In this document: piece after piece, positions 33,482-42,739 of the stretch
Layout: every line of letters starts with the position of its first letter
Position numbering within the stretch: position 1 is the stretch's first letter
Origin: Streptomyces sp. NBC_01198
GTDB lineage: Bacteria; Actinomycetota; Actinomycetes; Streptomycetales; Streptomycetaceae
DNA length: 64,000 nucleotides
Reading direction: 5' to 3'
NCBI RefSeq assembly: GCF_036010485.1
Contig: NZ_CP108568.1
Location: forward strand, 3,727,001-3,791,000
Translations under genes and position numbers: made by a program
Notes under the pieces: generated by a model
Told to the model about the DNA's origin: nothing
Databases searched by the model: none
What the model saw: only the letters and a program-made list of their open reading frames with translations

Positions 33482-35737
33482 ATGTCGGCAACAGCTCAGG
33501 TCCCGCCGGAGACGGGCAGCCGGTCGGCGCCGGCCGGCGGCAGGCTCGCCCGGCTGGCGCGCTTACTGGTCGGCCGGCGGCGGGTCACGCTGCTGCTGGT
33601 CGCGCTGGTCGCGGGCGCGGCGGCGGTTGCCGGCGGGGGTGTGGAGGGGATGCTGTCCAGCGGCGGGTACACCCCGCAGTCCGCCGAGTCCGTCTCCGCG
33701 GACCGGCTGCTGGCGCAGCGCTTCCACGCCGGCGCCCCGGACCTGATCCTGGTCGCCGAGACCGCGGCGGGGGTGACGGCGCCGGACGCGGAGCAGGCGG
33801 GCAAGGCCCTCACCGGGCAGGCGGCGCGGGCCCGGGGCGTCGTCTACGCCCGGTCGTTCTGGTCCACCGGGGATCCCACCCTGCGCTCCCGGGACGGCCG
33901 TACGGCGCTGGTCCTGGTGAAGCTGGCCGGCGACGAGGACGCCGCCTTCCACCGGGCGCACGACCTGGCGCCCGTCCTGCGCGGTGCGCACGGGCCGCTC
34001 GACGTGAGGGTCACCGGGCTCTCGCAGGTCAACTCCGAGGCCGACGACCAGAGTTCCGCCGACCTGACCCGGGCCGAGGTGCTGGCGGCGCCGCTCACCC
34101 TGCTGATCCTGCTGGCCGCCTTCGGCTCGCTGCTCGCGGCGTTGCTGCCGGTGCTGGTCGGCGTCGTGGCGGTCGCCGTCACGTACGCGATGCTGGCCGG
34201 GCTGGCCCAGGTCACCTCGGTGTCCGTCTTCGCGCTGAACATCACCACCGCGCTCGGCTTCGGACTCGCCGTCGACTACAGCCTGTTCATCATCAGCCGT
34301 TACCGCGAGGAGCTGGCCGCGGGCCGGGACGTGACGGAGGCGGTCGCGGCGGCGCTGCGGACCGCCGGGCGTACGGTGCTGTTCTCAGCGCTGACGGTGG
34401 CGCTGTCGCTGGCGGCGCTGCTGGTCTTCCCGCTGTACTTCCTGCGGTCGCTCGCCTACGCGGGCGTGCTGGTCGTGGTCCTGGCCGCGGCGGCCTCGCT
34501 GCTGGTGCTGCCGCCGATGCTGGCCGTCATCGGCCTCCGCATCGACCGGTGGGACCTGTTCGCGCCGCTGCGCCGCCGGCTCCCCGGCGCCCGGCGGCCC
34601 GAGCAGGGGGTGTGGCACCGCCTGGCGATGGTGGTGATGCGCCGCCCGGTGGCCGTCGGCGGCGTGGTGGCCGTGCTGCTGGTCGCCCTGGCGCTGCCCT
34701 TCCTGCAGGCCAGGTTCGCGCTGATGGACGACCGGGTGCTGCCCAGGCACAGCGACGCCCAGGTCGCCGCCGACGTGCTGCGCGACCAGTTCCAGCAGGC
34801 GCAGACCTCGCCCGACGTCGTCGTGCTGCCGGAGCTGGACGCGGCCGCGCAGGGCACGGCGCTGGCCGGGTACGCGCGGCGGCTGTCCCAGGTGCCGCAC
34901 ACCGTACGGGTGGACTCCGCCGCCGGCGGCTTCAGCGCCGGCCGGCAGGTGGCGCCCGCGGGGACGGCGAATCCGGCGCCGGCGGGCGGCAAGGGGACCT
35001 GGCTGTCGGTGCTCTCCGACGTCGACCCGTCCTCGGCCGCGGGCGAACGGCACGCCCGCGCGGTCCGCGCGGTGCCCGCGCCGGCTCCCGGCCCGGCCCT
35101 GGTGGGGGGCGCCGCGGCGAGCCAGGTGGACACCAAGGACGTGCTGGCCGGCCGGCTGCCGTGGGCGGGCGGCGTGATCGCCGCCAGCATGCTGGTCCTG
35201 CTCTTCCTCTTCTCCGGCAGCGTGGTCATCCCGGTCAAGCAGCTCGTGCTGAACGTGCTGAGCCTGACGGCGTCCTTCGGCGCGATGGTCTACGTGTTCC
35301 AGGACGGCCATCTCAAGTGGCTCGTTGGCGACTTCGTGAGCACCGGCAGGCTGGAGGTCACCGTGCCCATCCTGATGTTCTGCGTCGCCTTCGGCCTGTC
35401 CATGGACTACAGCGTCTTCCTGCTGTCGCGCATCCGGGAGGAGTACCTGGCCACCGGCGACACCACCCGGGCCGTCGCCTTCGGCCTCGAACGCACCGGC
35501 CGGCTGATCACCGCCGCGGCCCTGGTCGTCGCCACGGTGCTGGGCGCGCTCGCCACCTCGCAGCTGAGCATCCTCAAACTGCTGGGCGCCGGGCTGGCGT
35601 TGGCGGTGATCGTGGACGCCACGCTCGTACGGGGGCTGCTGGTGCCGGCGTTGATGCGGTTGCTCGGGCGCTTCAACTGGTGGGCCCCGGGCCCGCTTCG
35701 CCGGCTGCACCGCAGGTTCGGGCTCACCGACTCCTGA
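33482..35737 (+). CDS. MMPL-family RND-type exporter
   Basis: The 751-residue membrane protein begins at ATG 33482 with GGAGG upstream. It has the two-fold repeated RND/MMPL plan. Span 1 lies near 30-50. An outer domain follows with the family motif for lipid exporters (LTGQAARARGVVYARS). Spans 2-6 include LNITTALGFGLAVDYSLFIISRYREEL. A second outer domain follows, then spans 8-12 with MFCVAFGLSMDYSVFLLSRIREEY. The Asp-Tyr pairs in these two motifs are the proton relay. Such proteins export lipids or secondary metabolites. Codon 28 is TTA. It lies just upstream of the PigD/PigE-like operon in the same direction and might export its product. A hairpin between them argues for separate transcripts. 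Confidence 0.92.
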   Translation: MSATAQVPPETGSRSAPAGGRLARLARLLVGRRRVTLLLVALVAGAAAVAGGGVEGMLSSGGYTPQSAESVSADRLLAQRFHAGAPDLILVAETAAGVTAPDAEQAGKALTGQAARARGVVYARSFWSTGDPTLRSRDGRTALVLVKLAGDEDAAFHRAHDLAPVLRGAHGPLDVRVTGLSQVNSEADDQSSADLTRAEVLAAPLTLLILLAAFGSLLAALLPVLVGVVAVAVTYAMLAGLAQVTSVSVFALNITTALGFGLAVDYSLFIISRYREELAAGRDVTEAVAAALRTAGRTVLFSALTVALSLAALLVFPLYFLRSLAYAGVLVVVLAAAASLLVLPPMLAVIGLRIDRWDLFAPLRRRLPGARRPEQGVWHRLAMVVMRRPVAVGGVVAVLLVALALPFLQARFALMDDRVLPRHSDAQVAADVLRDQFQQAQTSPDVVVLPELDAAAQGTALAGYARRLSQVPHTVRVDSAAGGFSAGRQVAPAGTANPAPAGGKGTWLSVLSDVDPSSAAGERHARAVRAVPAPAPGPALVGGAAASQVDTKDVLAGRLPWAGGVIAASMLVLLFLFSGSVVIPVKQLVLNVLSLTASFGAMVYVFQDGHLKWLVGDFVSTGRLEVTVPILMFCVAFGLSMDYSVFLLSRIREEYLATGDTTRAVAFGLERTGRLITAAALVVATVLGALATSQLSILKLLGAGLALAVIVDATLVRGLLVPALMRLLGRFNWWAPGPLRRLHRRFGLTDS

Positions 35738-35742
35738 TTCCC

Positions 35743-35778
35743 CGGCGGCGGGTGCGGCCTTACGCCCGCCCGCCGCCG
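35743..35778 (+). terminator. hairpin terminator after the MMPL gene
   Basis: CGGCGGCGGG (35743-35752) pairs perfectly with CCCGCCGCCG (35769-35778). It begins six bases after the MMPL stop and is the natural end of that transcript, so the following operon probably has its own promoter. Confidence 0.7.
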
Positions 35779-35790
35779 GCGGCCGCACCC

Positions 35791-35827
35791 GTACGGCGGC
35801 CGTCCCGTACGGCGGCCGTCCCGTACG
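35791..35827. repeat. 16-bp tandem repeats upstream of the pigD-like gene
   Basis: GTACGGCGGCCGTCCC is repeated twice head to tail from 35791, followed by a third GTACG at 35823. The unit contains the palindromic cores CCGTACGG and CGGCCG. It lies about 160 bp before the operon. Further down, CCTGC and GCAGG (about 35846-35863) form a short dyad around TGTACGC. These are candidate operators for the biosynthetic operon. Confidence 0.5.
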
Positions 35828-35987
35828 ACCCCTTACCGACCCGTACCTGCCTGTACGCGCAGGTCCGGAGGATCGTCCAGAGAACGTACAGAACCTCTGC
35901 AGTGCGCCCGGAACATACTGCGCCCTTGGACATCGAAGTCCGGGGGTGTCGATGAGCCGACGGGAACAGGCGCAGGAGGAGCTCGTC

Positions 35988-38576
35988 TTGAGCACGGATA
36001 ATGACGCGGCTGGCCGGGCCGCACCGTTCCTGGTGGCGGCGGTGGGGAAGCGTCCGCTGTTCCACCGGACCGTGCGGGCGGCGCTGCGGGACCTGGCCGG
36101 GGACTCCGGCCGCCGGCTGGAGGAGGACGCAGGAGAGGCGGCGGGGGCCGGCTGCCCGGCCGCGCCGGCCGAACCCGCCTACGCGCAAGTCCTCGGCCGC
36201 TCCCGCCGCTTCCTGGACGCCGTCCTGCCCGACGCCGGATTCCGGCTCGTCCGGGCCGACTCGCTCGCGGACCTCGGCCACACGCTGCTGCGGAAGCCCG
36301 CGGGCCCCGGCGGGACGCCGGTGCTCGCGCTGGTGCTGATCGACGCGGCGGCGGCCGGCATCAGCGCGGCGCCGCTGGACCGCGAACTCGAAGCGGAACT
36401 GGAGCAGTTGCGCGCCGACCTGACCGGTGCGGCGGCCTTCGAGCCGTCCGGCAGCTCGGTGGTGGTCTACGAGGCGGACGTACCCGACACCGTGCACGTC
36501 GCCTCGCCCTTCACCCACCGTGTGCTGCCCGAGCAGGCCTGGGTGCTGGCCGGCGACGTCGTGTGCTGCCTCACCGACATCCTCCAGCTCCGGCAGGGCG
36601 CGGGCGCGTTGCGCGCGGCCGCCCGGACGGCGACCTCGGCGCTGGCCGCGGCGCTGGCCGGCTTCCTCCACGGCGAGGCGGGCGGCGCCTGGGGGCTGCA
36701 CTACTACACCGGGTCGGCGGTCAGCGGGCTGATCTCCGACCTGGAGGAACTGGTCGCCGCACCCGGCAACCCGGTGCTGCGCGGCCCCAGCGAACACAGC
36801 CTGGCCTGCGGCGCCCTGGCCCGCTGGCAGGTGGACGGCGCCCCCTCGCTGATCGTGGCGACCAGCGGCATGGTGGACGAGTTCCGCGGCACGCTGGCCA
36901 ACCTCCGCGAGGCCCGGGCCCGCGGCTTCATCGTCTGCGCCGACTCCCCGCGGAACGCCTGGTATCCCTTCCAGGGCACCGTTCATGCCGCCGAGGACTC
37001 CCGCGAGGTGCTGCGCGCCCGGCGGATGCCCTGCTTCTACCTGGACGACCCGGAGCGCCTGGACCAGGACCTGGCGGCCGCGTTCACGGCGTACGCGCGG
37101 GACAGCGGCCCGGTGGTGTTGCTGGCCACCCCCGAAGTGCTGCGGGTGCCGGCCGCGGTCGGGGCGGCGTCGGTGCCGCGGCCGGCCGCGAGGCCCAGGG
37201 CGGTGGTCACCGAGGACGCGCTCGCGCCCGTCATGGACATCGTCAACAACGGCCCGGCGCACGTGCTGTGGCAGTGCGGGGCCGTCGACGCGGAGCAGCG
37301 CGGCCTGATGTACGACGTCGCCGCCACCGCCGGTCTCGCGCTGGCCGACTCCCTGACCCGGCCCGGTACGGTCGCCGGCCACCACGAGGGCCGGCGGGTC
37401 GAGGAGTACCTCGGCACGCTGGGCATGTACGGCTACTCCGCCCGCGTGCACGACTTCCTCCACGAGGGCGGCCGGCTGCGCGGCCGCGACCGGCAGGCGC
37501 TGTTCTTCCTCAACAGCCGGATCGCGGAGGCCGCGACGCCCTTCGCCGCCCGCACGCTGAACCGGATGCTGCGGATCGTGCAGGTGACCCGGGAGGCCGG
37601 GCACCTGGCCCCCTTCGCCGACCACCCGGTGCACGCCGACGGCGAAGGCTTCCTGCGCGAGGTGCGGCGCCGGCTTGCGGTGCCCGAGCGCCTGCGGGCC
37701 GAGCGACGCGCCGCCATCGCGCGTACCGCGGAAAGCCCGTCGGACGTGGTGCACCTGCTGCCCGTCACGCCGATGAGCGCCAACTACTTCTTCCACCGCC
37801 TGGCGGCCGTGCTCGACGACCTGATCACCCGGCACGGCTACACCTACACCGGCGTCTACGACGTGGGCCGCGGCGGCCTGTCCGCGGTCCGCAACCTGCC
37901 GCGTACCGGGCCCGGCTTCTCCGGCTGGTACGGCAGGGCCCTGATGGGCGACGCCTTGCAGGCGGTGCCCGCGCTGGCGCTGACCCGGGAGGACAACGTG
38001 CTGGCCTTCGTCGGCGACGGCGCGGCCGCGCTGGTCCCTGACATGGTGCCCACGCTGGTGGAGCACATCTGCCTGGACGGGCGACGGGCGGCCGGGAACG
38101 TCAGCGTCTTCCGGCTGATCGACGGCGGCCACTCCGTCATCCGCACCTACCGGGAGGGCCGGGCGGGCGCCGCCTCGGCCCGCCAGACCCGGATCCTGCA
38201 CGTGCTGGACGACGAGCGGGAGCAGTCCTTCGGCCCGGTGACCGTCCACCGCCGCCGGCTGACCGGCGTGGACCCCGAGGCGCTGCGCGACCAGCTGACC
38301 CGGCCCGCGACGGTCAACCTCTACTCCGTGCTGCTCGCGCACAACAACGAGGGCGACGGCCTGAGCCTGCTGTCCTCGCTGGGCTGGCAGCGCGACCACC
38401 TCTCGGATCTGGCACTCGCGATGGGCGGCACCCCCCGGCAGGCCGCGCGGCAGACCCCGGCGCAGACCCCGACGCAGAGCGCTCAGCAGACATCGCGGCA
38501 GACCGCCCAGCAGACAACCCGCCAACCGTCCCCGCCGCCTTCCCGGCAGGCACCCCGCACTGGGAGCACACGGTGA
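35988..38576 (+). CDS. PigD-like thiamine-diphosphate-dependent C-C lyase/Stetter enzyme
   Basis: The protein has 862 residues from TTG 35988, the only start with a perfect AGGAGG at eight bases; ATG 35952 is the alternative. Length and order match PigD/SeAAS-type Stetter enzymes. Glu269 (GPSEHSLACG) is in the place of the ThDP-activating Glu of the PYR domain. Residues 676-678 are GDG in FVGDGAAALVPD, and the second half of the ThDP motif reads RLIDGGHSVIRTY at about 709-721 instead of the usual Asn-Asn. In Serratia, PigD joins pyruvate-derived acetaldehyde to 2-octenal. The exact acceptor here is unknown. The last about 45 residues are a Gln/Thr/Arg-rich tail absent from ordinary ThDP enzymes. 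The stop overlaps the next start by four bases (GTGA). Confidence 0.78.
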   Translation: MSTDNDAAGRAAPFLVAAVGKRPLFHRTVRAALRDLAGDSGRRLEEDAGEAAGAGCPAAPAEPAYAQVLGRSRRFLDAVLPDAGFRLVRADSLADLGHTLLRKPAGPGGTPVLALVLIDAAAAGISAAPLDRELEAELEQLRADLTGAAAFEPSGSSVVVYEADVPDTVHVASPFTHRVLPEQAWVLAGDVVCCLTDILQLRQGAGALRAAARTATSALAAALAGFLHGEAGGAWGLHYYTGSAVSGLISDLEELVAAPGNPVLRGPSEHSLACGALARWQVDGAPSLIVATSGMVDEFRGTLANLREARARGFIVCADSPRNAWYPFQGTVHAAEDSREVLRARRMPCFYLDDPERLDQDLAAAFTAYARDSGPVVLLATPEVLRVPAAVGAASVPRPAARPRAVVTEDALAPVMDIVNNGPAHVLWQCGAVDAEQRGLMYDVAATAGLALADSLTRPGTVAGHHEGRRVEEYLGTLGMYGYSARVHDFLHEGGRLRGRDRQALFFLNSRIAEAATPFAARTLNRMLRIVQVTREAGHLAPFADHPVHADGEGFLREVRRRLAVPERLRAERRAAIARTAESPSDVVHLLPVTPMSANYFFHRLAAVLDDLITRHGYTYTGVYDVGRGGLSAVRNLPRTGPGFSGWYGRALMGDALQAVPALALTREDNVLAFVGDGAAALVPDMVPTLVEHICLDGRRAAGNVSVFRLIDGGHSVIRTYREGRAGAASARQTRILHVLDDEREQSFGPVTVHRRRLTGVDPEALRDQLTRPATVNLYSVLLAHNNEGDGLSLLSSLGWQRDHLSDLALAMGGTPRQAARQTPAQTPTQSAQQTSRQTAQQTTRQPSPPPSRQAPRTGSTR

Positions 38577-41098
38577 AATTCGGATTCCTGGCCCACCCGA
38601 CCAGTCCCGGCCACCGCAACCAGGTCCGCGGCATGGACCTGGTCAGCCGGCTGCTCGAAGACCAGCGCGGCACCGTACGCGAGGACGCCCACCGCCACCA
38701 CGTACGGCTGCCGCTGCTGTCCTCGGTCACGTCGGCGACGGGCGCGTACTGCACCGGCGACGTCCGCTACCTGCCGTACACGGCGGGGGAGTTGCTGCGG
38801 CTGCCGGGCACCGCCAAGGACGTGGTCGCCGCCGAGGTGCTGGCGCTGCGCGAGGCCGGCGCGGACATCGTCGGGCTCGGCGGTGCCACGTCCATCGTCG
38901 GCGACCGCGGGCTGTGGACGGCCGAGCACACCAACACCCCCGTCACCAGCGGCAATTCGCTGACCACCTACGCCGCCCACCACGCGGTGCTGCACTGCGT
39001 GCGGCTGCTCGACCTGCCGGTGGAGAGCACCCGGATCGTGGTCGTCGGCTACCCGGGCTCGATCGGCCTTGCCATGACCCGGCTGCTGCTCGACGACGGC
39101 TTCCCGCTGGACCTGGTGGCCCGGCGCGGCAACCGCTCGCCGGACGCGCTGCTGCGGCACCTCGGTCCGGCGCAGCGCGAACGGGTCGCGCTGCACGACG
39201 ACATCGGCGACTGCTACGACGGGCCGCGCCTGTACGTGACCGCCTCGTCCACCGGCGGCGTGGTGGACACCGCCCGGCTGCACCCGGGTTCGATCGTCGT
39301 GGACGTGGCGCTGCCGCGTGACGTGCCCGCCGCACCGCGGTCCGGGCACGACGTGCTGGTCATCGACGGCGGCCTGGTCACGGCGGCGGACGAGGTCAGG
39401 TTCGGCGACGGATCCGTGCCGGGGCCCAGCCAGCAGCTCAACGGCTGCCTCGCCGAGACGATGGTGCTCGCCCTGGAGGGGCGTGCCGCGTCCTGCTCGC
39501 TCGGCCGCGACCTCGACATCGGCATGGTCCGCACGATCGGCGAACTCGCCGGCCGGCACGGCTTCCGCCCCACGCCGCTCGCCGCCTTCGGACGGCCGCT
39601 CGCGGACGCCGACATCGCCCGGCTGGCCGTGCACCACACCGCCTCCCGCGCCGCCCCGGCGACCGCCGCCGACCTCACCGCGGCCACCAGGTGGCGCTTC
39701 GCTGCGCACGTCAACCCGCCGATGGCCAAGCTGTTCGCCGCGCACCACATGGACCGCGTCTTCACCCGGGCGCGCGGCTGCACGCTGACCACCGCCGACG
39801 GCGTTCCCTACCTCGACTTCGTGGCCGGCTACGGCTGCCTCAACCTCGGGCACAACCACCCGGCGGTGACGCGGGCGTTGCGCAGCTTCATGGACGACGG
39901 GGAGCCCACCTTCGTGCAGTACGTCTCCATGCCCGCCCGGACAGCCGAACTCGCCGAGCGCCTGTGCGCCGTCGCGCCGCCAGGTCTCGACCGGGCCTTC
40001 TTCAGCAACTCCGGCGCCGAGGCGGTGGAAGCCGCGCTCAAGCTGGCCCGTGCGGGCACCGGCCGCCGCCGCCTCGTCTACACCCGCAACAGCTACCACG
40101 GCAAAACGCTCGGCGCCCTGTCGGTCACCGGCCGCGACGCGCACCGCGCCGCCTTCGGCCCGCTGCTGCCCGACTGCGTCGAGGTCCCCTACGGTGACGC
40201 CGGCGCGCTGGCGGCCGTGATCGACGGGGCCGCCGCCTTCGTCGTCGAGCCGGTGCAGGGCGAGGGCGGAGTCGTCCTGCCGCCGCCGGGCTACCTGAAG
40301 GCGGCCCAGGAACTGTGCCGCCGGGCCGGTGCCGCGTTCGTCCTGGACGAGATCCAGACCGGACTCGGCCGTACGGGCGCGATGTTCGCCGCCGAGCACG
40401 ACGGCCTGGAGCCGGATGTGCTGTGCCTGGCCAAATCGCTGTCCGGCGGCATGGTGCCGATCGCCGTCACGCTGTCGCGGGCCGAGCTGTGGGACGTCGC
40501 CTACGGCAGCAGCAACCGCGCGATGCTGCACTCCTCCACCTTCGGCGGCGGCAACTTCGCCGCCGCCGCGGGCCTGGCCACCCTCGACGCGCTGGAGGCG
40601 GAGAAACTCCCGGCCCGCGCGGCCGAGTTGGGCGCCCACCTGCGTGCCGGGCTGCAGGGCCTCGCCGACCGCTACGACTTCATCCGGGAGGTGCGCGGCA
40701 TCGGGCTGATGAACGCCGTCGAATTCGACGGCGACTTCGCCGGCGCCGCCCGCTCGCTGGCCGACGAACTGCTCACCAGGCTGCCCGGCGATCTGCACGC
40801 GCTTGCCGACTGGATGCCCGACGACGTACGCGACGCGATCCGGCACGCCGGCGGCGCTCTGGAGTCCACCCTGGGCGACCTGATGTGCCTGCGCTTCGTG
40901 CACGCCCTCGCCCGGGACCACCGGATCCTCACCTTCGTCACCGCCAACCACGGCCGGACGCTGCGGATCCAGCCCCCGCTGGTCCTGGACCGCGACGAGG
41001 CCGACCGGTTCGTCGCCGCCGCCGACGCCGTCTGCCGCGACCTCGGCCTGCACGCGGGTCTCGAAGCCCGCCGGTCCCCGGCCTCCGCCCACCGCTGA
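38573..41098 (+). CDS. PigE-like acyl-thioester reductase/class III aminotransferase fusion
   Basis: The protein has 841 residues, close to PigE. About 1-345 resembles acyl-ACP reductases. It shows [21 protein letters not shown], the Rossmann loop [10 protein letters not shown] (156-165), and Cys292 in [11 protein letters not shown], which aligns by pattern with the catalytic Cys of cyanobacterial acyl-ACP reductase. KHGFRP-like GRHGFRPTP ends the domain. About 375-841 is a class III aminotransferase with [24 protein letters not shown], Asp592 in [12 protein letters not shown] and PLP-Lys621 in LAKSLSGGM. The expected job is to release an acyl chain as aldehyde and to aminate the PigD-type product, which can then cyclise to a pyrroline. 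It is coupled to the ThDP gene by a GTGA overlap. Confidence 0.82.
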   Translation: MKFGFLAHPTSPGHRNQVRGMDLVSRLLEDQRGTVREDAHRHHVRLPLLSSVTSATGAYCTGDVRYLPYTAGELLRLPGTAKDVVAAEVLALREAGADIVGLGGATSIVGDRGLWTAEHTNTPVTSGNSLTTYAAHHAVLHCVRLLDLPVESTRIVVVGYPGSIGLAMTRLLLDDGFPLDLVARRGNRSPDALLRHLGPAQRERVALHDDIGDCYDGPRLYVTASSTGGVVDTARLHPGSIVVDVALPRDVPAAPRSGHDVLVIDGGLVTAADEVRFGDGSVPGPSQQLNGCLAETMVLALEGRAASCSLGRDLDIGMVRTIGELAGRHGFRPTPLAAFGRPLADADIARLAVHHTASRAAPATAADLTAATRWRFAAHVNPPMAKLFAAHHMDRVFTRARGCTLTTADGVPYLDFVAGYGCLNLGHNHPAVTRALRSFMDDGEPTFVQYVSMPARTAELAERLCAVAPPGLDRAFFSNSGAEAVEAALKLARAGTGRRRLVYTRNSYHGKTLGALSVTGRDAHRAAFGPLLPDCVEVPYGDAGALAAVIDGAAAFVVEPVQGEGGVVLPPPGYLKAAQELCRRAGAAFVLDEIQTGLGRTGAMFAAEHDGLEPDVLCLAKSLSGGMVPIAVTLSRAELWDVAYGSSNRAMLHSSTFGGGNFAAAAGLATLDALEAEKLPARAAELGAHLRAGLQGLADRYDFIREVRGIGLMNAVEFDGDFAGAARSLADELLTRLPGDLHALADWMPDDVRDAIRHAGGALESTLGDLMCLRFVHALARDHRILTFVTANHGRTLRIQPPLVLDRDEADRFVAAADAVCRDLGLHAGLEARRSPASAHR

Positions 41099-41144
41099 GG
41101 ACCCGACCGGTCCCGGCCACCACCCACCCGTGAGGACTTGACCT

Positions 41145-41453
41145 GTGACAACGAACGCCACCTCCGCGGACCTGCTGCGCAGCCGGATCGCCGACGTGCT
41201 CGTGGACCGCCTCGGGCTGCTCCCCGAGGAGGTCGTGCCCGGCGCGCGCTTCCGCGAGGACCTCGGGATGGACTCGCTCGACATGGTGGAACTGCTCACC
41301 GTCGTCGAGGAGGAGCTCGGCGGGCCGCTGGACTCGCCCGAGGACACCCTGGCCTCGCTGGACACCATCGGCGACGTCGTCGACTTCCTGCTGGAGCGCG
41401 GCGTCGACCCCGGCGCCGGTGCCACGGCCGGCTCCCGGGAGGTCCGGGCGTGA
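41145..41453 (+). CDS. acyl carrier protein
   Basis: The 102-residue protein begins at GTG 41145, 46 bp after the PigE-like gene. It is an acidic four-helix carrier protein with the phosphopantetheine site GMDSLDMVELL, Ser44 being the attachment point. Flanking segments (VVPGARFREDLG before, DTIGDVVDFLLERGV after) are typical of free-standing type II carriers. About 15 Gly/Ala-rich residues form a tail. Its stop overlaps the start of the ketosynthase gene (GTGA). It presumably carries the chain that the PigE-like reductase releases. Confidence 0.93.
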   Translation: MTTNATSADLLRSRIADVLVDRLGLLPEEVVPGARFREDLGMDSLDMVELLTVVEEELGGPLDSPEDTLASLDTIGDVVDFLLERGVDPGAGATAGSREVRA

Positions 41454-42691
41454 ACGGATCATCCCGGGTGGTGGTCACCGGGCTCGGGCCGGTGACCACG
41501 ATCGGCGTCGGCGCGCGGGACTTCCACCAGGCCCAGATCAAGGGTGTCAGCGGCATCGGCCCCATCACCCGTTTCGACGCCGCCGGCCTGTCCTCGCGGA
41601 TCGCCGGCGAGGTGGAGCTGCCCGACGCGCTGACGCCGAACCGCCGCGAGGCGCTGGCCGCCGACCGCTGCACCCATCTGGCCCGCGCCGCCGCCACGCT
41701 CGCGCTGGCCGACAGCGGCCTGGACCTGGCGGCGGAGGTGCCCAGCCGGTGCGGGGTGGCCGTCGGGACCGGCGCCGGCGGCCTGGACACCTGGCTGGCC
41801 AACACCCGTACGCTCATCGAGTCCGGCCCCGGCCGGCTCGGCGCCCGCTTCATCCCGATGGCGATGGGCAACGCGCCCGCCGCCAGGATCGCCGTCGACC
41901 TCGGTCTGACCGGCCCGTGCACCTCGGTGGTCACCGCGTGCGCGTCCGGCGCGGAAGCGCTGGTCGCCGCCTACCAGATGATCGTGTGCGGCGAGGCCGA
42001 CGTCGTGGTGGCCGGCGGCACGGAGGCGGCGGTCAACCCGCTGACCGTCGCCGGGTTCGCCCGGATGGGGGCGCTGTCCCGCCGCAACGAGGCGCCGGCG
42101 CTGGCGAGCCGGCCCTTCGCCGCCGACCGGGACGGCTTCGTCCTCGCCGAGGGCGCCGCCGTCCTCGTCCTGGAGTCGGCCGGGCACGCCGCCCGGCGCG
42201 GCGCCACGGTGCTTGCCGAACTGCGCGGCTACGGGCGCTCCTGCGACGCCCACCACATCACCGCGCCGCACCCCGAGGGCGCCGGTGCGCGGCAGGCCAT
42301 CACCAGCGCCCTCGCGGCGGCCCGGCTCGGCCCGGAGGACGTGTCCTACGTCAACGCCCATGGCACCGGCACCCAGTTCAACGACGCCTCCGAGGCGCTG
42401 GCTCTGCACGGCGCCCTGGGAAGGGCGGCCGCCACCGTGCCGGTGTCCGCCACCAAGTCGATGACCGGGCACGCGCTCGGCGCGTCGGGCGCGATCGAGG
42501 CGGTGGCGAGCGTCCAGGCCCTGGTCCACCAGGTGGTGCCGCCCACCGTGAACCTGGACGACCCCGATCCGGCCGTCGGCCTCGACGTCGTCGCCGCCGA
42601 CCCCCGCGAACTGCCGCTCACCGCGGTGCTCTCCAACTCCTTCGCCTTCGGCGGCCACAACGTCGTCCTCGCCTTCACCACCTGGGCCTGA
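41450..42691 (+). CDS. FabF-type beta-ketoacyl-ACP synthase
   Basis: The 413-residue condensing enzyme has the complete catalytic triad of elongating synthases: Cys164 (VTACASGAEAL), His304 (VNAHGTGTQFND) and His341 (KSMTGHALGASG), with Lys336. The GTG start at 41450 overlaps the ACP stop. The sequence is a single KS domain similar to FabF and to type II PKS KS-alpha. No chain-length factor is encoded next to it, so it likely works as a homodimer. With only ACP and KS in the operon, ketoreduction and dehydration would have to come from primary fatty acid synthesis. A terminator hairpin follows directly. Confidence 0.93.
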   Translation: MNGSSRVVVTGLGPVTTIGVGARDFHQAQIKGVSGIGPITRFDAAGLSSRIAGEVELPDALTPNRREALAADRCTHLARAAATLALADSGLDLAAEVPSRCGVAVGTGAGGLDTWLANTRTLIESGPGRLGARFIPMAMGNAPAARIAVDLGLTGPCTSVVTACASGAEALVAAYQMIVCGEADVVVAGGTEAAVNPLTVAGFARMGALSRRNEAPALASRPFAADRDGFVLAEGAAVLVLESAGHAARRGATVLAELRGYGRSCDAHHITAPHPEGAGARQAITSALAAARLGPEDVSYVNAHGTGTQFNDASEALALHGALGRAAATVPVSATKSMTGHALGASGAIEAVASVQALVHQVVPPTVNLDDPDPAVGLDVVAADPRELPLTAVLSNSFAFGGHNVVLAFTTWA

Positions 42692-42721
42692 GGTCCCGGA
42701 ACCCCGCGGGGTCCCGGGACC
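42692..42721 (+). terminator. hairpin terminator of the pigD/pigE-like operon
   Basis: GGTCCCGG (42692-42699) pairs with CCGGGACC (42714-42721), with an inner CCCCGCGGGG dyad. It begins right after the ketosynthase stop and 18 bp before the end of the convergent secreted-protein gene. Confidence 0.75.
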
Positions 42722-42739
42722 GCGGCTCACCGGCCGCCG

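Noticed and set aside
38483-41425. 980-codon minus-strand open frame
   Set aside because: It is the shadow of the PigE-like and ACP genes caused by GC-rich third positions. It has biased low-complexity composition and no domain.
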